Of a stretch of DNA of 64,000 bases, positions 1 to 11,390 are shown piece after piece. Position 1 is the stretch's first letter. The number at the start of each line of letters is the position of its first letter. A program made the translations under genes and the position numbers. Origin of the DNA: Lepiota brunneoincarnata (lineage: Eukaryota; Basidiomycota; Agaricomycetes; Agaricales; Agaricaceae); assembly GCA_023014365.1 (NCBI GenBank), contig JAEBUN010000010.1:992001-1056000 (forward strand). Reading direction: 5' to 3'. The notes beneath the pieces were generated by a model that saw only the letters and a program-made list of their open reading frames with translations, ran no database searches and was not told where the DNA came from.

Positions 1-106
1 TTTGGATCGTCTCCAGGAGAATAGGGTGAGAGCTCACAAGATCGACCAAGCTGCTCTTCGACAAATTACTGGATGGACCGATGATATTAATGAAATTGAT
101 GCATAG
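1..106 (+). CDS. 3' end of an unidentified protein gene (partial)
   Basis: An open frame enters from the left edge and stops at TAG 104-106. It encodes about 34 residues, rich in charged and polar side chains, ending in ITGWTDDINEIDA. The piece is too short to assign to a family. It converges with MED22 on the other strand, 130 bp away. The frame could also be chance, but the composition and the position just before a convergent gene fit a real C terminus. Confidence 0.4.
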   Translation, partial: LDRLQENRVRAHKIDQAALRQITGWTDDINEIDA

Positions 107-235
107 AGTTTCTTGGACATGTTCCTTTTTTGTTGTTGTTTTGCTCGAATCAGTTTTCTCATGCTAGTAATATTATCGTTGTGGTATCATTACAGGATAT
201 GTGGTGCTTACATTACTGGGCCGGTATCCCATCTC

Positions 236-832
236 TTACGAGCCTTGATGCAGACTGGCAGAGGTTTGAAAGTAAGACTGGTGCAGCAAGTCGGTTAGTA
301 ATGATGACATTTCTTCCTTGATCTCATCCCGCTCCCTCTGGACGCTTTGGAGCTCGACATCTCGACGATGGGCAATCTGTGCTTCATCCGAAAGCAGTAG
401 CAAGAGTTTCATTGAATGTGTGATCGACAGAAGAGAGTTTGCTGCTCGTATCTGAAACAGCTCGGCATTCAATAAAGAAGGTCGATTGTATTCTCATTAT
501 CTGACACACCATGGACTCTGCGCGTGAAGATGCTTGGAAAGACTCCTGTGCAACACGAAACTTATCCTTGTCTCCGATCTATACACTGTCGAATCACGGA
601 GCCTAGAGAAAAACACCGAGGTGCTTACCGAAGCCAAGCTGACGAGATCCACCATGCCATCGACGAGTGTTTCAACCTCCATATCCACTCGTTTATTCCA
701 TTCCTCTTCGATCGCGTCGAGGTATTCCGCAGAGTTTTGGTCTACCATGGATTGAGATGTTCCACCGCGCTGAAGGTTGGCAGTGGGGAGTGCGGAGGGA
801 CGAGAAACATCTGTCTGCGGGACATCCGACAT
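236..832 (-). CDS. MED22: Mediator complex subunit 22 (Surf5 family)
   Basis: Head-module subunit of Mediator, which links transcription factors to RNA polymerase II in the nucleus. Three exons can be read. Exon 1 starts at 832 and contains EEEWNKRVDMEVETLVDGM. Exon 2 carries DKFRVAQESFQASSRAESM, the most typical Med22/Surf5 stretch. Exon 3 contains LLSITHSMKLLLLLSDEAQI and a charged helix that follows. The introns are about 579-628 (50 nt) and 452-509 (58 nt), both GT-AG. The product is about 150 residues and mostly helical, normal for the family. The last 15 residues are less typical, so the stop at 236 might be replaced by one in a further exon. The family call rests on my recognition of the helical core. 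Confidence 0.85.
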
Positions 833-2958
833 GGTGGTCCCTTGTGAAGCGGGGCCAATGGGTCACGACCGATTTGGAAACCGGCCTCCTTGCGAGGCCC
901 CAAATCGCGATCAGGCATGTTTCTCACGGACTGGACGGGTTTTTGATGCGCCAAGCGCCGACATCAAGGCGCTTAGACCCCTTTGGGTATCGTGAGATTT
1001 AACAAAGTCACGGTTGTCGAGGACTCAATTTTATGGCTAACCGAGGGTGAAGATGGTGGTTGTCAGATCGTTATCGGTGTGATGCGCCAGTGTTGGACTG
1101 GGGCGTCATTGCCTCAGGGAAGTGATTGGATTGAATGTAGCAAGGAATATATAGTTGCGAAACAATGTCGAATTGGCAGGTCCCTTGCAAGGGTTGAATG
1201 TGTACAGAACCTCAGTATGTATTGGTCAGTCACAGTGATAATGACACAAGGAATAATATCTACATACATTATGGGCCTCCTCGGCACCATGGAGAAAGGC
1301 TTGAGGCCAGGCTTGTGTCATCCCTGTTTCCAAATAATAAAATTTCGTGTATGCAATGGACATTGTGTTACTCCCCTCGTTCTTCTGCGAAATTCACCTC
1401 AGCTTAGTTTTCGCGAGACCATTATCATGATCCATTCGTTAGCAGAGAACGCGAGTTTTGACAATTTGGATGGAATAAGGAATTGCCACTTTGGCTATTT
1501 GATTATATTCTCCAGCTCTCCCTTCCAGGAATAGCGTCCAATGGGAGTCCCTATGCAGCCAAGAAGCCTGCCCTACATTACATCTGGCAAGTGGCTATCA
1601 GCTGGGGTCTGTGATACTCGCGGGATCATTGCGTTCCGACTTACTTGTGCTGTGAATCTTGTCTCAAAGATATGGTGAGAAGATCTCGAGTGACGAACAG
1701 AACACACCGACAATAGTATTGGTAGGTGGGAGAGATCAATAACTTGATACAGCGAGGACGGACAGGATTGATTTCAAATGTGTTCATTTTTGGGGGGATG
1801 AGGATGGTTCTTCCGAGTGATCTGATCTTGGAAGCGTGACAAGGACGGCATCACCCCTCGCTCGTTAATGTCCTATGCAACGCAGGCCGAAGTCCTTGGG
1901 ACCGACTGCGATGCTTTCATGAAAGCTAGTTGAGCGATTGTATGAACGGACCAGAATTTGTCAAGTGCGGACTCTTAATCTGGAATGATCTCATGCGCGC
2001 TGTCTGTTGGACGGCCCTGCGTAACGATCTGATCAGGAACGTAACGCGAGGTCCCCACGTGGGGAGCCGTTGGATCGGTCGACATGACCAGGAATTTATA
2101 ATTTGTTTCTCTCGTCAGGAGGGGTCCTTGCGTATATGAAAAAGAGCGCAGATACAGTGTTCATATCCAACGGCCTAGTAGTATGTAACACGAAAGGAAG
2201 GGAGAGGGCGTGTGGAGCTGGGGTGTAAATCGGGTAACCTAATCAGGCGTTGTACGTAATACAAGATATAGCTAATCGATCGAATCGAATCCCCGATTTG
2301 CGGAGCTGTGCTGGCGAATAAACACGTACCACTGGCGAGGGAAGCGCAGAGGGCGGGGAGCGCGTATAGTGGGACTTCGTCACCTGATGGCTGCAGAGGT
2401 TGTTCAGATCACAAGGGAAGAAAACAGACATAGGGGGGAAGAGGATCTGGAGGTTGAAGGGTGGCAGAAAGATTCAAGCTCCGACAGGGAGATCCAAAGC
2501 CAGCTGGTGTGTTTGCCCGGACAGGCAGTGCGGTTGGCGATTTGGTCAGGCGCGTTCTCCTCTTCTTCTCGCTCTCATCACCCTTCCTCCTTCCTTTCCC
2601 CTCCTCCTTGCTTTTTCCTCTCAACGGCCTCATCGTAGAGTTCGACGACCTAGCTGCTCGCGCCCTACACCACGTCTTCTGCGGCGGCTTTGAGGGATTG
2701 CGAATCCCATCTCTGTGGTTCTCCCACCCGGTCAGGCCCGGTTGAATCGTGTTGGTGATCTATGTTGTTGCGAGTTTTTGTCTGTATTGACGTGTTTCTC
2801 CAATCCAGATATCGTGCTTACAAGATCCGTCGTCATCGGGAGATACATACAAATACACCCAGATTCAAAAGAAATCACCTTCTGATCTCAATCTCTAGCC
2901 TTGCCGATCCATTGCAGGCTCATTGTCAACGTTCACCGACGTTTTTGTCACCGCTGTC
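833..2958. other. Long intergenic region upstream of MED22 and the GATA factor
   Basis: I see no gene in this 2.1 kb stretch between two divergent genes. A 183-codon open frame at 983-1534 has no recognisable domain and non-coding-like composition. The part near 2560-2640 is pyrimidine-rich, as is common in fungal promoters and 5' leaders. It probably holds the promoter and a long 5' UTR of the regulatory gene at 2959. Confidence 0.5.
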
Positions 2959-5900
2959 ATGACTTCGACCCAGCATGCAGCCCAACACTCTAGATATCCT
3001 CTGAGTAGCTACTCTAGTGGCGACCTCCGTCTTCCATCCCTCAAAGACCTCAACTTCTATCGGCCACCTCCAAATGGCCCCCAGGACTCGCTACCGCCAC
3101 ACAACGGTGCCCCCAATGACGTTTCCGGAAGCACTCCAGACTATGTTCGCCCAGTGCAATGGAGTCGCTCGAATCCTTCGGCTCCCATGCAAGGCTCGAT
3201 GCCAGCTCACTCCCAACAACAACAGCAGCAGCAGCAGCAACAGCAGCAGCACACCCCCCCACTTTCCGCTGGCCATGATACTGCCCCGCCGGGTATCGAC
3301 TACAATAAACACGATGTTGTCTACTGCACGGCCTGGCATTCCTCTTTCCGCCCAGGTAGCACCTATACCCGGCTCAGTCAATATCGGCCCGGCTGCGCGT
3401 GGGGACGACGCGCCTCCCCACTCCCCTGTGCAAAATAGACGGCCCAGGCCACCTTCAACAAACATGAGTGCTCCCCGCGATGGACGTTCTTCCCACGTAA
3501 GTCCTTCCACTTTTTACTGTCTTTCCGCTCAAAAACGGAATATTCTCAGAGCGCATATCCAACACCGTACAATACTCACCCATCAAACCAGCCACCTCCG
3601 AATAGTCCCTATCATCAAATCCCTAATCAAAACCATGCTCCTCATTCTACTGCAACGTCACCACAAGAGCAACCGAACCATAATATCGCTGTCTCTAACC
3701 ATCCTAGCTATAATAGCTATCAACAACATTACTTGCAAACGCGGCAACCCGTACATCCACACCATGTCCCTCATGCCCCTCACCACCCACAAACACTTAC
3801 CCATCAACCTCCGTCGCAGCATGTGCTTCACATCCATCCCTCGCAACCCGCCTCTACGCAATCGTCGAGTCAAAGCTCCGCACATCCCTCGTCCCTTTTG
3901 CAGACTTCACATCCGTCTACCCAACAAACTCATTCCTCGCCTCACCAATCTTCTCATTCTCACCCATCATTACCCCATCAACCCCCGCAAGTGCCGAATC
4001 ATACCTCTCACGGGAATCCGTATCCCTCTCCCAATCCCGCTGTCCATCCACCTCAAAGCCCTTGGGGACAACAAACTCATTCCCAACCACCTCACCATCA
4101 ACCTCTGTCCGCTCCTGCACATACCCAACAGGCCCAGCAGCAACCGGCGCAGACACCCTCTCACTCCCATCATGCTTCTCATCCTCCACCCGTGCAAAGC
4201 CACCACCAGTCCAACACAGTACCTCCTTCAACGCCCCAGTCTATGGTGCAACAACCCCAGCACCAGCACCAGCACCAGCACCAGCACCAACAGCAGCACC
4301 AACAGCAGCACCAACACCAACAGCAGCAACAACACCAACAGCAGCACCAACACCAACAGCAGCACCAACATCAGCAGCAGCACCTTCCACCACCCCCGCA
4401 ACCACCCCCTCAGTCGCAACTACCATGCACCACAACATCATCAGCCTCAACCATCGATTTCCCACCATCCTCAACATCCTCCTGCTCAGCCTCCACAGCA
4501 ACAGCAGCAGCAGCAGCAGCAACAACAACAACAGCAACAGCAACAACAACCGCAGCAACTACCCTTCGCAAGGACAACGCCATTAGTGCCTACCAGCGTT
4601 GACCCCCGTCCAAGTCACTATCCGGCTGCACCTGCGCCCGAGCCCGAGCGCCCCCTTGACCGTAATGATCCAATGATTGAGGTAAATCTGATCTTGGTAA
4701 CGGCTCGCTTGTTATTGACTCTATTTCGATCAGATTGTCAAACACTGTAATGCATTATATACGTTTGCCAACCGTTATGGTGGGTTCTGGCTCTCAATTG
4801 AAAAAATTAAAATAAAAAACGCTGATCGTCATCGAGCAGCCAGTGTACAGCAGAGTATGCCGCATGTGCAGCCAACGCCTGCAGAGTTGCAAGATATGTC
4901 GCAAAAAGCCCTTCAAGTGGTCCGGCTTTTAGAAGATTTCCGGCGGACAAACCTTTCTGAAAGCGAACGGAACAAATTGGCAGACTCAATACATGGGTCT
5001 TCAGAAGACCATCGCGCGCCTAAACGGCCATGGGAGGATTTGGCTCAGGAGGCGGCCGTCAACGGCGACTCGTCTGCTGGAGACGTAAGTCATTTCCAAC
5101 TAAATCCAACTATACTTCTTGAACGGCGTCCTACAGCAGTACCCGCCTGGAGCCGATAAGACGCAGTCGACGGCCGAACAAGACATGCAAATCATTCGCA
5201 ACAAACGTGCTACGAGCACTGCAGGCGCAAACAACTCTGCAGGGCAAGCCAAAAGCAAATATAGGAAGAGAAGTGTGAGCCACGAATCCTTTTCGCTCTG
5301 CATACTAAAGTTAATTATTGACTATCTTCCGCGCATTGGTCCGGTCAGCGGGCCACACCTCCTGGTAAATGCCACTCTTGCAATATACGGGAAACTCCTG
5401 AGTGGAGAAGAGGTCCTGATGGGGCGCGGACCTTGTGTAATGCATGCGGGCTTCGTACGTTGCCTTCTGGTTACTTGTGATGCATATACTCACGCCAATT
5501 GCCCGTATAGATTACGCGAAGCTGATGCGAAAACGCGATAAGGTCGATCCTACAGGTCAAACTCCTCGTATCGATCTTGAGACATTGCGTGCCGTCTGCG
5601 AGGGCCACTGAATCCGCAGACAAGTCGGGATCACGTTCAAAGCATAAAAATGTCGTGGAACCTCCATCACCAGTCGACACGAAGCCCAATCCCCAACAGC
5701 ATCACCAGGGATCCTTCCAGCTTATGAATGTTATGGCACAGGAACCCAACCAAATGCCCCCCGACCCTAACCGCACAATACCTCCTCCGGTGGCTCCCAC
5801 TTCTGGCTCTCTACCCGTGCCACCTCCCCCCTGGGCTACGCCTGCCCAACCGCCACCGCCACCATCGGCACCTACGTCTGCCCACGGACGTAGTTATGCA

Positions 5901-5975
5901 CCAGAACACCTTCAGCATCAATCTTTTATGCGGACCTCCCAACATCCTTCGGCTCCTCAGGCCGCATCCCGCTGA
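2959..5975 (+). CDS. NsdD/SUB-1-like GATA zinc-finger transcription factor
   Basis: Probable nuclear DNA-binding regulator with one GATA finger near the C terminus: CHSCN...[21 protein letters not shown], split by an intron, then [11 protein letters not shown]. The spacing is C-X2-C-X18-C-X2-C. The HYAKL ending resembles the NsdD/SUB-1 group, which controls sexual or fruiting development in other fungi. The N-terminal two thirds is low complexity: a run of about twelve Gln near 3220-3250, then a long His/Gln/Pro region (about 4250-4560) encoded by CAN repeats. A helical segment before the finger ([20 protein letters not shown]) follows a short exon reading [15 protein letters not shown]. The C-terminal tail is Pro-rich. 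ATG 2959 is the first in-frame start; stop is at 5973-5975. At least five introns are present. The exon joint near 3310-3360 is unresolved: a frame change there needs either an atypical short intron or an indel. Known targets cannot be inferred from this sequence. Confidence 0.85.
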
Positions 5976-7445
5976 TATTAGCCTATCCTTTCTCATAATT
6001 CTCTTGTTGTGTCAATTTCTTCCTTGCTACAGCTATTCGTACCTTTCGTCATGCTCTCCGTAGTCTCAGTGGTACACTCCTGTCTTCACTTGTTTTTGTT
6101 TTGCATTGCCTGTATAACGGAGTGCCTACAATATCCAGCTTTCGTGAGGTTCACTGCCAGTATTAATACCTTTACTGTTCACAATATGTTCATCCCTGTT
6201 GTCATAATCCAATTGCGCGCACATCTTCTGTTTACCATTTGAACGAGATCCAGAGATTTGCCTGTGCGTCATTGATTCACCCACATCTGTTGTGTAAACC
6301 CTTTGTGGCTGCCGGCAATAGAGTGATCACCTGTCCTGATTCCAGGGCCATTTCTATCGGTTTTTGTCGGTTCGTTCTCACACGGGAAAGGAAGCCTATC
6401 TGCTATCAGATGGCGCAATCGCATTGTCAAGAATGGAGTCTATGACATGTGCAAGCCACTCTGTGAGTCTGGAAGGATGTATGTGAATCTAAGGACAAGC
6501 CCCAAATGCACATGTTCGCGGGGCAGAGCTCGTAAGAAGCCCTCTTATCGGCTGGCCCCCATCATCTAGACAACGACAGAGAAAGTATTCCGTGGGAACC
6601 AAGATAACTTTTTCCCAGGACATACAGATCTCTACTGATCTAGGTAACAAGCCCCCCAGCAAGTTTTCGGCCGCAGGGAAAAATATCATCCAGCTTCACA
6701 GAAAGTGAGTAAAGAGATGGGAAAAGGAGTGCGAATATAGGAAACAGAGTCGCAAAGGCCGTGTATCGCCTCCAACGAAGAGCCAGAGAACACGCACCAG
6801 GCTGGATAACCTGCACTGCTGATTAAAATTAGCCCCTCTGCCTAACCGCCTAGATAGCTTTGGGTAACTTGAAAGAGAGTGCAGAACCGATATACATATG
6901 GGGCTATGTATTTCAGGACCTCTTTACCTCCATCTCGGTCGTCCTCATGATGCCGAGGGATGTCCTTTCCAAATCCAGATGGCTCGGGAAAGGCACATTA
7001 AGAAAACGACTTATTATATATTCTCATGGATGTTACTGCAGTGTTCCAAACCCTTGCATCTATGGCGAATTCATCCGATGTTGGTAGTTTCGGAAATTAA
7101 AGAGGGAAGACATCATATGTAACTTAGGATCGTGCCCCTTCTAAAGCACAACCGGCGATTGCATTTCGTCGTTCGCATTTGGACTTTCTCTTTCAGTCCT
7201 TGCGGTCGCCTTGCGACTTGCATCCCTAGACCGCGTGTCAGCAGCCCTGGCCAAAACAAACTCAAAAGTGAATTTATTATTGTCCATCAGCGTTCGGAAT
7301 TAAGCTAAAACATTCACTTGCATACATCAGAACATCTTTGGACTCTCCGACCTCTTCGCAACAAGTTCTCGGCGAGCACATACGAAAAGAAGATTAAATC
7401 ACTCATGTCACGCAATCCACTGGCACAAACAACGATCGTGACCAT
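5976..7445. other. Intergenic region between convergent genes
   Basis: About 1.5 kb between the ends of the GATA gene and the TfdA-like gene. Only short open frames of 60-77 codons occur, without recognisable motifs. No RNA gene was seen. Confidence 0.4.
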
Positions 7446-9069
7446 TTAGTCGTTGTAGCCGCGCTTTTCTTGAATGTTGTTTGCCCCGTTCGATAACGAT
7501 TCGATGGCTACCCCCTGTTGTTTCCAAATCTCGAGTTGCCTGTCCTTTGCCACTTTTCCCGCCTGTTTCTCGTACTCACTGACCGAGAGGGGTTTCTCGC
7601 CGCGAGGCGTCGCACGAAGGGCATGCCGAGTTGAGGGCCAAAAGTCGAACGTGGCCTGAATGGGTAACAACCTGTACGGAGCATGTTCTTGAGTTTCAGA
7701 TACGCTGCGGGATCAATGATTTACATACCCTGTTATCCCAAAATGCCACGGAATTGGGTTCCCATTTGAACCGAACTTGATAATCAGGATTTTCGCTGAT
7801 TTGGTGGAATAAAAACGTTAGAACCGCATCTGACTCTGCTTTCGGCACACCGATGATGCGCCTAGTAAACCCTGGATCTCTGTCAATAGCTCGCAGTGAT
7901 CCTAGGAGAACCTCTGAACAGACCAGGGTTGACGAAAACACTCTTCCATCCCGTTACGGGGTGAACCCGTACAACCGGATGGATGGTCTCGATTTCTTGC
8001 CTGCGAACCGTGAGGCCTGCAGCCCTGGCACCCTCCGCTTGAGCAACTCCACTGTGGACGGCAGACAAGCCCTCGAGATACTTTTGGAAGCCGGGGCTTA
8101 GGGACGAGTATAAAGCATAACTAAGGCCAAGCTCAGTAAACGTGATAACCATATGCGTTGATTACTTTCACACACCCTGAACTCCAAAGGGTATCACCAC
8201 CACATTCAGGTCCCGTAATGACCTTCAGGGAGGTTGTACTTGGTGGCTGAATTTCATAGGTAACCTCCAGGTTCTGTCAGCTCGTGACGGTGGTGACTGA
8301 GAAAGGGAATTCACGTCGGAATGCCATAGTTCGAGCTTCGAGAAGGCTGAGGTGTCCGGCCGGCGAGAAGAATCATTGTACACGACTGGTTGGATCTCAG
8401 GCCAAGTATATGCATCACGGAGAAATAAGAAACTGACTGTGAACTTCTTCTAAGCCATTCCTGGGAACAGGGGTGGTCGCATGCTTATGAAGAGGACCAA
8501 AGTAGCGGGCAAGGTCCAATTGCTGATAAATATCAATTTGCTGGTCACGAAAGACTGGAGCGGAAGTTAGGGATATGAATGGGACAAGGAAAGGGATGAG
8601 AGTATCGTACACACAACGCCCCGTTCGGCAACCAGAAGGGCACTTCAGGACCAGTCAAACACTCATGTTCGTGAAATTGAAAGAGTAGAACTTTACAGTT
8701 CATCCTTTTGGGATGGGGTGAGCTGTCTCAGATCGATACCTTCCAACTCGCTCCCAATAGCAGGTGTCAAGTGCTTGACCTTAGTGGCGGCACTAAAGAG
8801 GTTCCTCTTGGCGGGATCGGCGTGTAGGCCCCTGTCTTCGACCTCGACCTGGGTCAAAGGCTCCCAAGAAACATCGGGGAAATATGGCTTTGCATTTTCA
8901 GTAAGGATATAAGGTGCGCGTGAGCACGGAGCTGAATTACTTTGAACTCGGCGTAACGGTATGTTTCGTCACCATCGTCTCCAGTGGAAGGAGAGTAGAA
9001 GGGATTGATCACTTGAGCGGGCTGAGACCGACCCTTGGCTTGGATTTCATTCGTTGCAGTGGGAGCCAT
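7446..9069 (-). CDS. TfdA family 2-oxoglutarate/Fe(II) dioxygenase (taurine/sulfonate dioxygenase-like)
   Basis: Predicted to couple oxidation of an organic substrate to decarboxylation of 2-oxoglutarate, as in fungal sulfonate or taurine dioxygenases such as Jlp1. The N-terminal exon starts MAPTATNEIQAKG at 9069. Later exons show LTPAIGSELEGIDLRQLT and FRDQQIDIYQQLDLARYFGP. The first two Fe ligands lie in a HSD motif near 8300, followed by VTYEIQPPSTTSLKVITGPE. The core continues with VFVNPGFTRRIIGV and SVAFWDNRV. The C-terminal part has FDFWPSTRHALRATPRGEKP, with the Arg expected to bind 2-oxoglutarate. At about 7655 the expected THSATFDF passage is broken by one extra base, just after the codon for the second Fe-binding His. 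The gene may be intact with a sequence error, or it may be damaged. Several introns use unusual but GT-AG borders. The exact substrate cannot be told. Confidence 0.8.
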
Positions 9070-9344
9070 CTAATAGAAAAATGGTGTAAAGCAACCGGGC
9101 TCGGGGGTCTGTGTTATATACTTGGGAGGTCGTTGGATTACTGATCACTGCAATTGCTACCCTCGAATGCACTCCGGCTCTCCCCAGTTGGCGTGAGGAA
9201 TTGCCACTATTGCGCGATATGGTAGTAACGTGACCATGACTCTCAGCGTTCTTTTTCATTCTCCACTTCTGGGGTGGAGTTGGGTTTGCTTTAGCAGAGA
9301 ATCGCACCTCCGAAGGACCCCCAGAAGGATGGGGGAAAGTTCCT

Positions 9345-10618
9345 TCAAAAAGAGATTGTCAAAGGTCTGAGAGTACATATAGCCCCGACTGAAGCACGTA
9401 GGATCCACAGATACTTGTTGCCTGCACATTTGACAGCCTTCAGCATGTGCATAGTGGAAAGGCGAGATTGGCTGACCGAAATATTTGATTTAAGCACATT
9501 GACACAGTACGTAATGTGATCGTCCTCTGCTGAAGATCTATCGGAATTGGGTCTGGCCTGATTGTTTGTGCTTATGGTCGCCCACAAAGTTACGTCCGTC
9601 AGGAAGGTAAAGGTTGGTCCAAGGGCAGGCTTGCTCTCAATCCTAGGAAGGCTGGTTGTGGTGCTGTTGATTACCTGCAAAATGTCAGCATCAACTAAAA
9701 CCAAGTAGGTTGCCCACGAACTATCACTGTGATCGAGTGGATTTGAGAAATCACTCTGAGTTGGCGCATTAAGCTCATCATCAAAGCGTGGCCTTGCGAG
9801 GATGCGGCACTGAGGAGAGGTCCAAGAAGTGGGGTAATGCTATCGATTACAAGATAACCCGTTTTAAGTGGGGCTGCACCATGTTCTGGCTACATGTTTA
9901 GGGGAGTGAGTCTCTTTCATAAGTGGGTATTATGAGCACTCGCACCAGCGGTGGAATTTACCAAGCTATCTAGGACATCGAAGAGTTCTTCGATGCCTAA
10001 GGCCAGGGAGAGTCGTATTCGATCAAGGCAAGTTTGAGATCCCTACATAAGAGTTAGAAGTCGCTCAAAATCATACGTCAATGACTTACACCCCCCGTGA
10101 CAAAAGTTGCAATTTGAGCAGTCCGTTCTAGAGAAAACTCGCCCATGGTATCCACCCAAGAAACAGAATGATCAACATTGGCTGAAAGGAAGCGCAAGAC
10201 GACGTTGAGAATGAGCTCCTTGAAGGATTCAAGTCAGTGCCTGCAAGAACTGCTATATGCTCGGACACACCGATTTTCTAACATCTCTACCACCTGATAA
10301 TTCCACTATGCGCCTACTATGAGCACTCAGTACATGCGAGATGTCCGCTAGGCTGTAGGGTAAACCAATTTCTGCGTGGAAGGATATGCTTGGTGTGGAC
10401 TCAGATAAACACCTTGCGGAAAGGCCAGAGGCGGTTGAAGACTCTGCTACGGTATTCTTGTACTCCCTAATCTGCGCCAGCGTAACTGTCCCGGGGGGTA
10501 AGACCCGGAGAATATCCACAGCTTTCATCGAGAGAAAATCTGTATCTGTCCTTATAGCATTTTTTTCCAGAGACGAGACGAGTTCCCGCGGAAGACCGGG
10601 TATGACACTGAGTCGCAT
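9345..10618 (-). CDS. RAD51 paralogue, RAD51D-like
   Basis: Likely a RecA-fold ATPase helping homologous recombination in the nucleus. The N-terminal part (MRLSVIPGLPRELVSSLEKN from ATG 10618) matches the helical domain of RAD51D. It is followed by GLPYSLADISHVLSAHSRRI and VELSGGRDVRKS, the Walker A position. Later exons give FLSANVDHSVSWVDTMGEF, ACLDRIRLSLALGIEELFDV, and GYLVIDSITPLLGPLLSAAS (Walker B strand, LVIDS). The last exon has ESKPALGPTFTFLTDVTLWA, matching the KPALG-SWSF segment of RAD51D. The usual GxxxxGK[ST] glycine before Lys is Arg here. The C-terminal end at 9345 is uncertain and may involve another intron. RAD57 or another paralogue is possible but fits less well. Confidence 0.75.
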
Positions 10619-11344
10619 GCTATTCGGAATAGGAAGGCTTGAAATCAGGCGTGCGTGTAAGCAATAAATATATATTGTTGACCTTTGTTTGGGCACTTCA
10701 TGGCCGAAATGGGTTTTGTCGCTGGCAATACTTGCAGCTCCCTGGAGCGAACCTCGCGATTCGTTGAGAGGGACAAGGATTTGGACAGTACTTCATACAT
10801 GCTTGGACAAACGCTTTGCCAGAGCTCAAAATACTGCTTCCTGAACCAGAAAACGCCGATTTGGGTTAGTCCCCATGTCAGGCCACAAGCTAGAATTTGT
10901 TCTCCCACCGTTTTCACTTCGCGTGTTATTCTCACTGATGTTATGTAGTGCTCAGTGTGCCTTTATTTCATCCTTGGCCCGTCTGCTCGATTTTTCATGG
11001 GAATCCAGGTATAAACACGTCGATGGCTCGCCCCACGAGAAGGAAGATTTCGCCCCTCTACTTGCCCTGGGAGGCCGCCGTTTCCAATCACCTTTAGCGT
11101 CGTAGCATGGAACTTGTCACCTGTCAACGGACCCGTATGCTTACGCCGGCAGGGACCAGCAAACGACCAGTGTCCACCAGGCAATGTTGCTTGCTTCAAT
11201 TCGCTTCCGTACTTCGTGATGAGACAATATTAAATGAACTGTGGCCGAAGCTTTACAACTTCCATGAGGCTACCACGCATCCTTACTTGGAAAGCTTCAA
11301 GACCATTCTGCCATTAACACGGACTATGGGTCATGACAGGACCG
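10619..11344. other. Divergent intergenic region (RAD51D-like / GH79)
   Basis: About 730 bp between two divergent starts. Minus-strand open frames at 10645-10935 and 10963-11199 lack known domains. The first might be an upstream exon or a small gene but nothing supports this. The right half serves as the GH79 promoter. Confidence 0.4.
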
Positions 11345-11353
11345 TATATATAT
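11345..11353 (+). promoter_or_regulatory. TATA box of the GH79 gene
   Basis: The sequence tatatatat lies 38 bp before ATG 11391, a usual place for a fungal TATA element with a short leader. It is inferred from position and composition only. Confidence 0.5.
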
Positions 11354-11390
11354 GCTTCGTGTTGACCGGCGTTTCTCAGCCGAACGAGCC

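Noticed and set aside
983..1534. 183-codon plus-strand open frame
   Set aside because: No domain, no signal peptide, no supporting splice pattern, and it lies in a long promoter-like region.
4228..4558. Leu-rich minus-strand frames opposite the Gln repeat
   Set aside because: They are shadows of the CAN repeats on the other strand.
10645..10935. 96-codon minus-strand frame upstream of the RAD51D-like gene
   Set aside because: It could be a small gene or exon but shows no motif and does not splice obviously into the neighbour.
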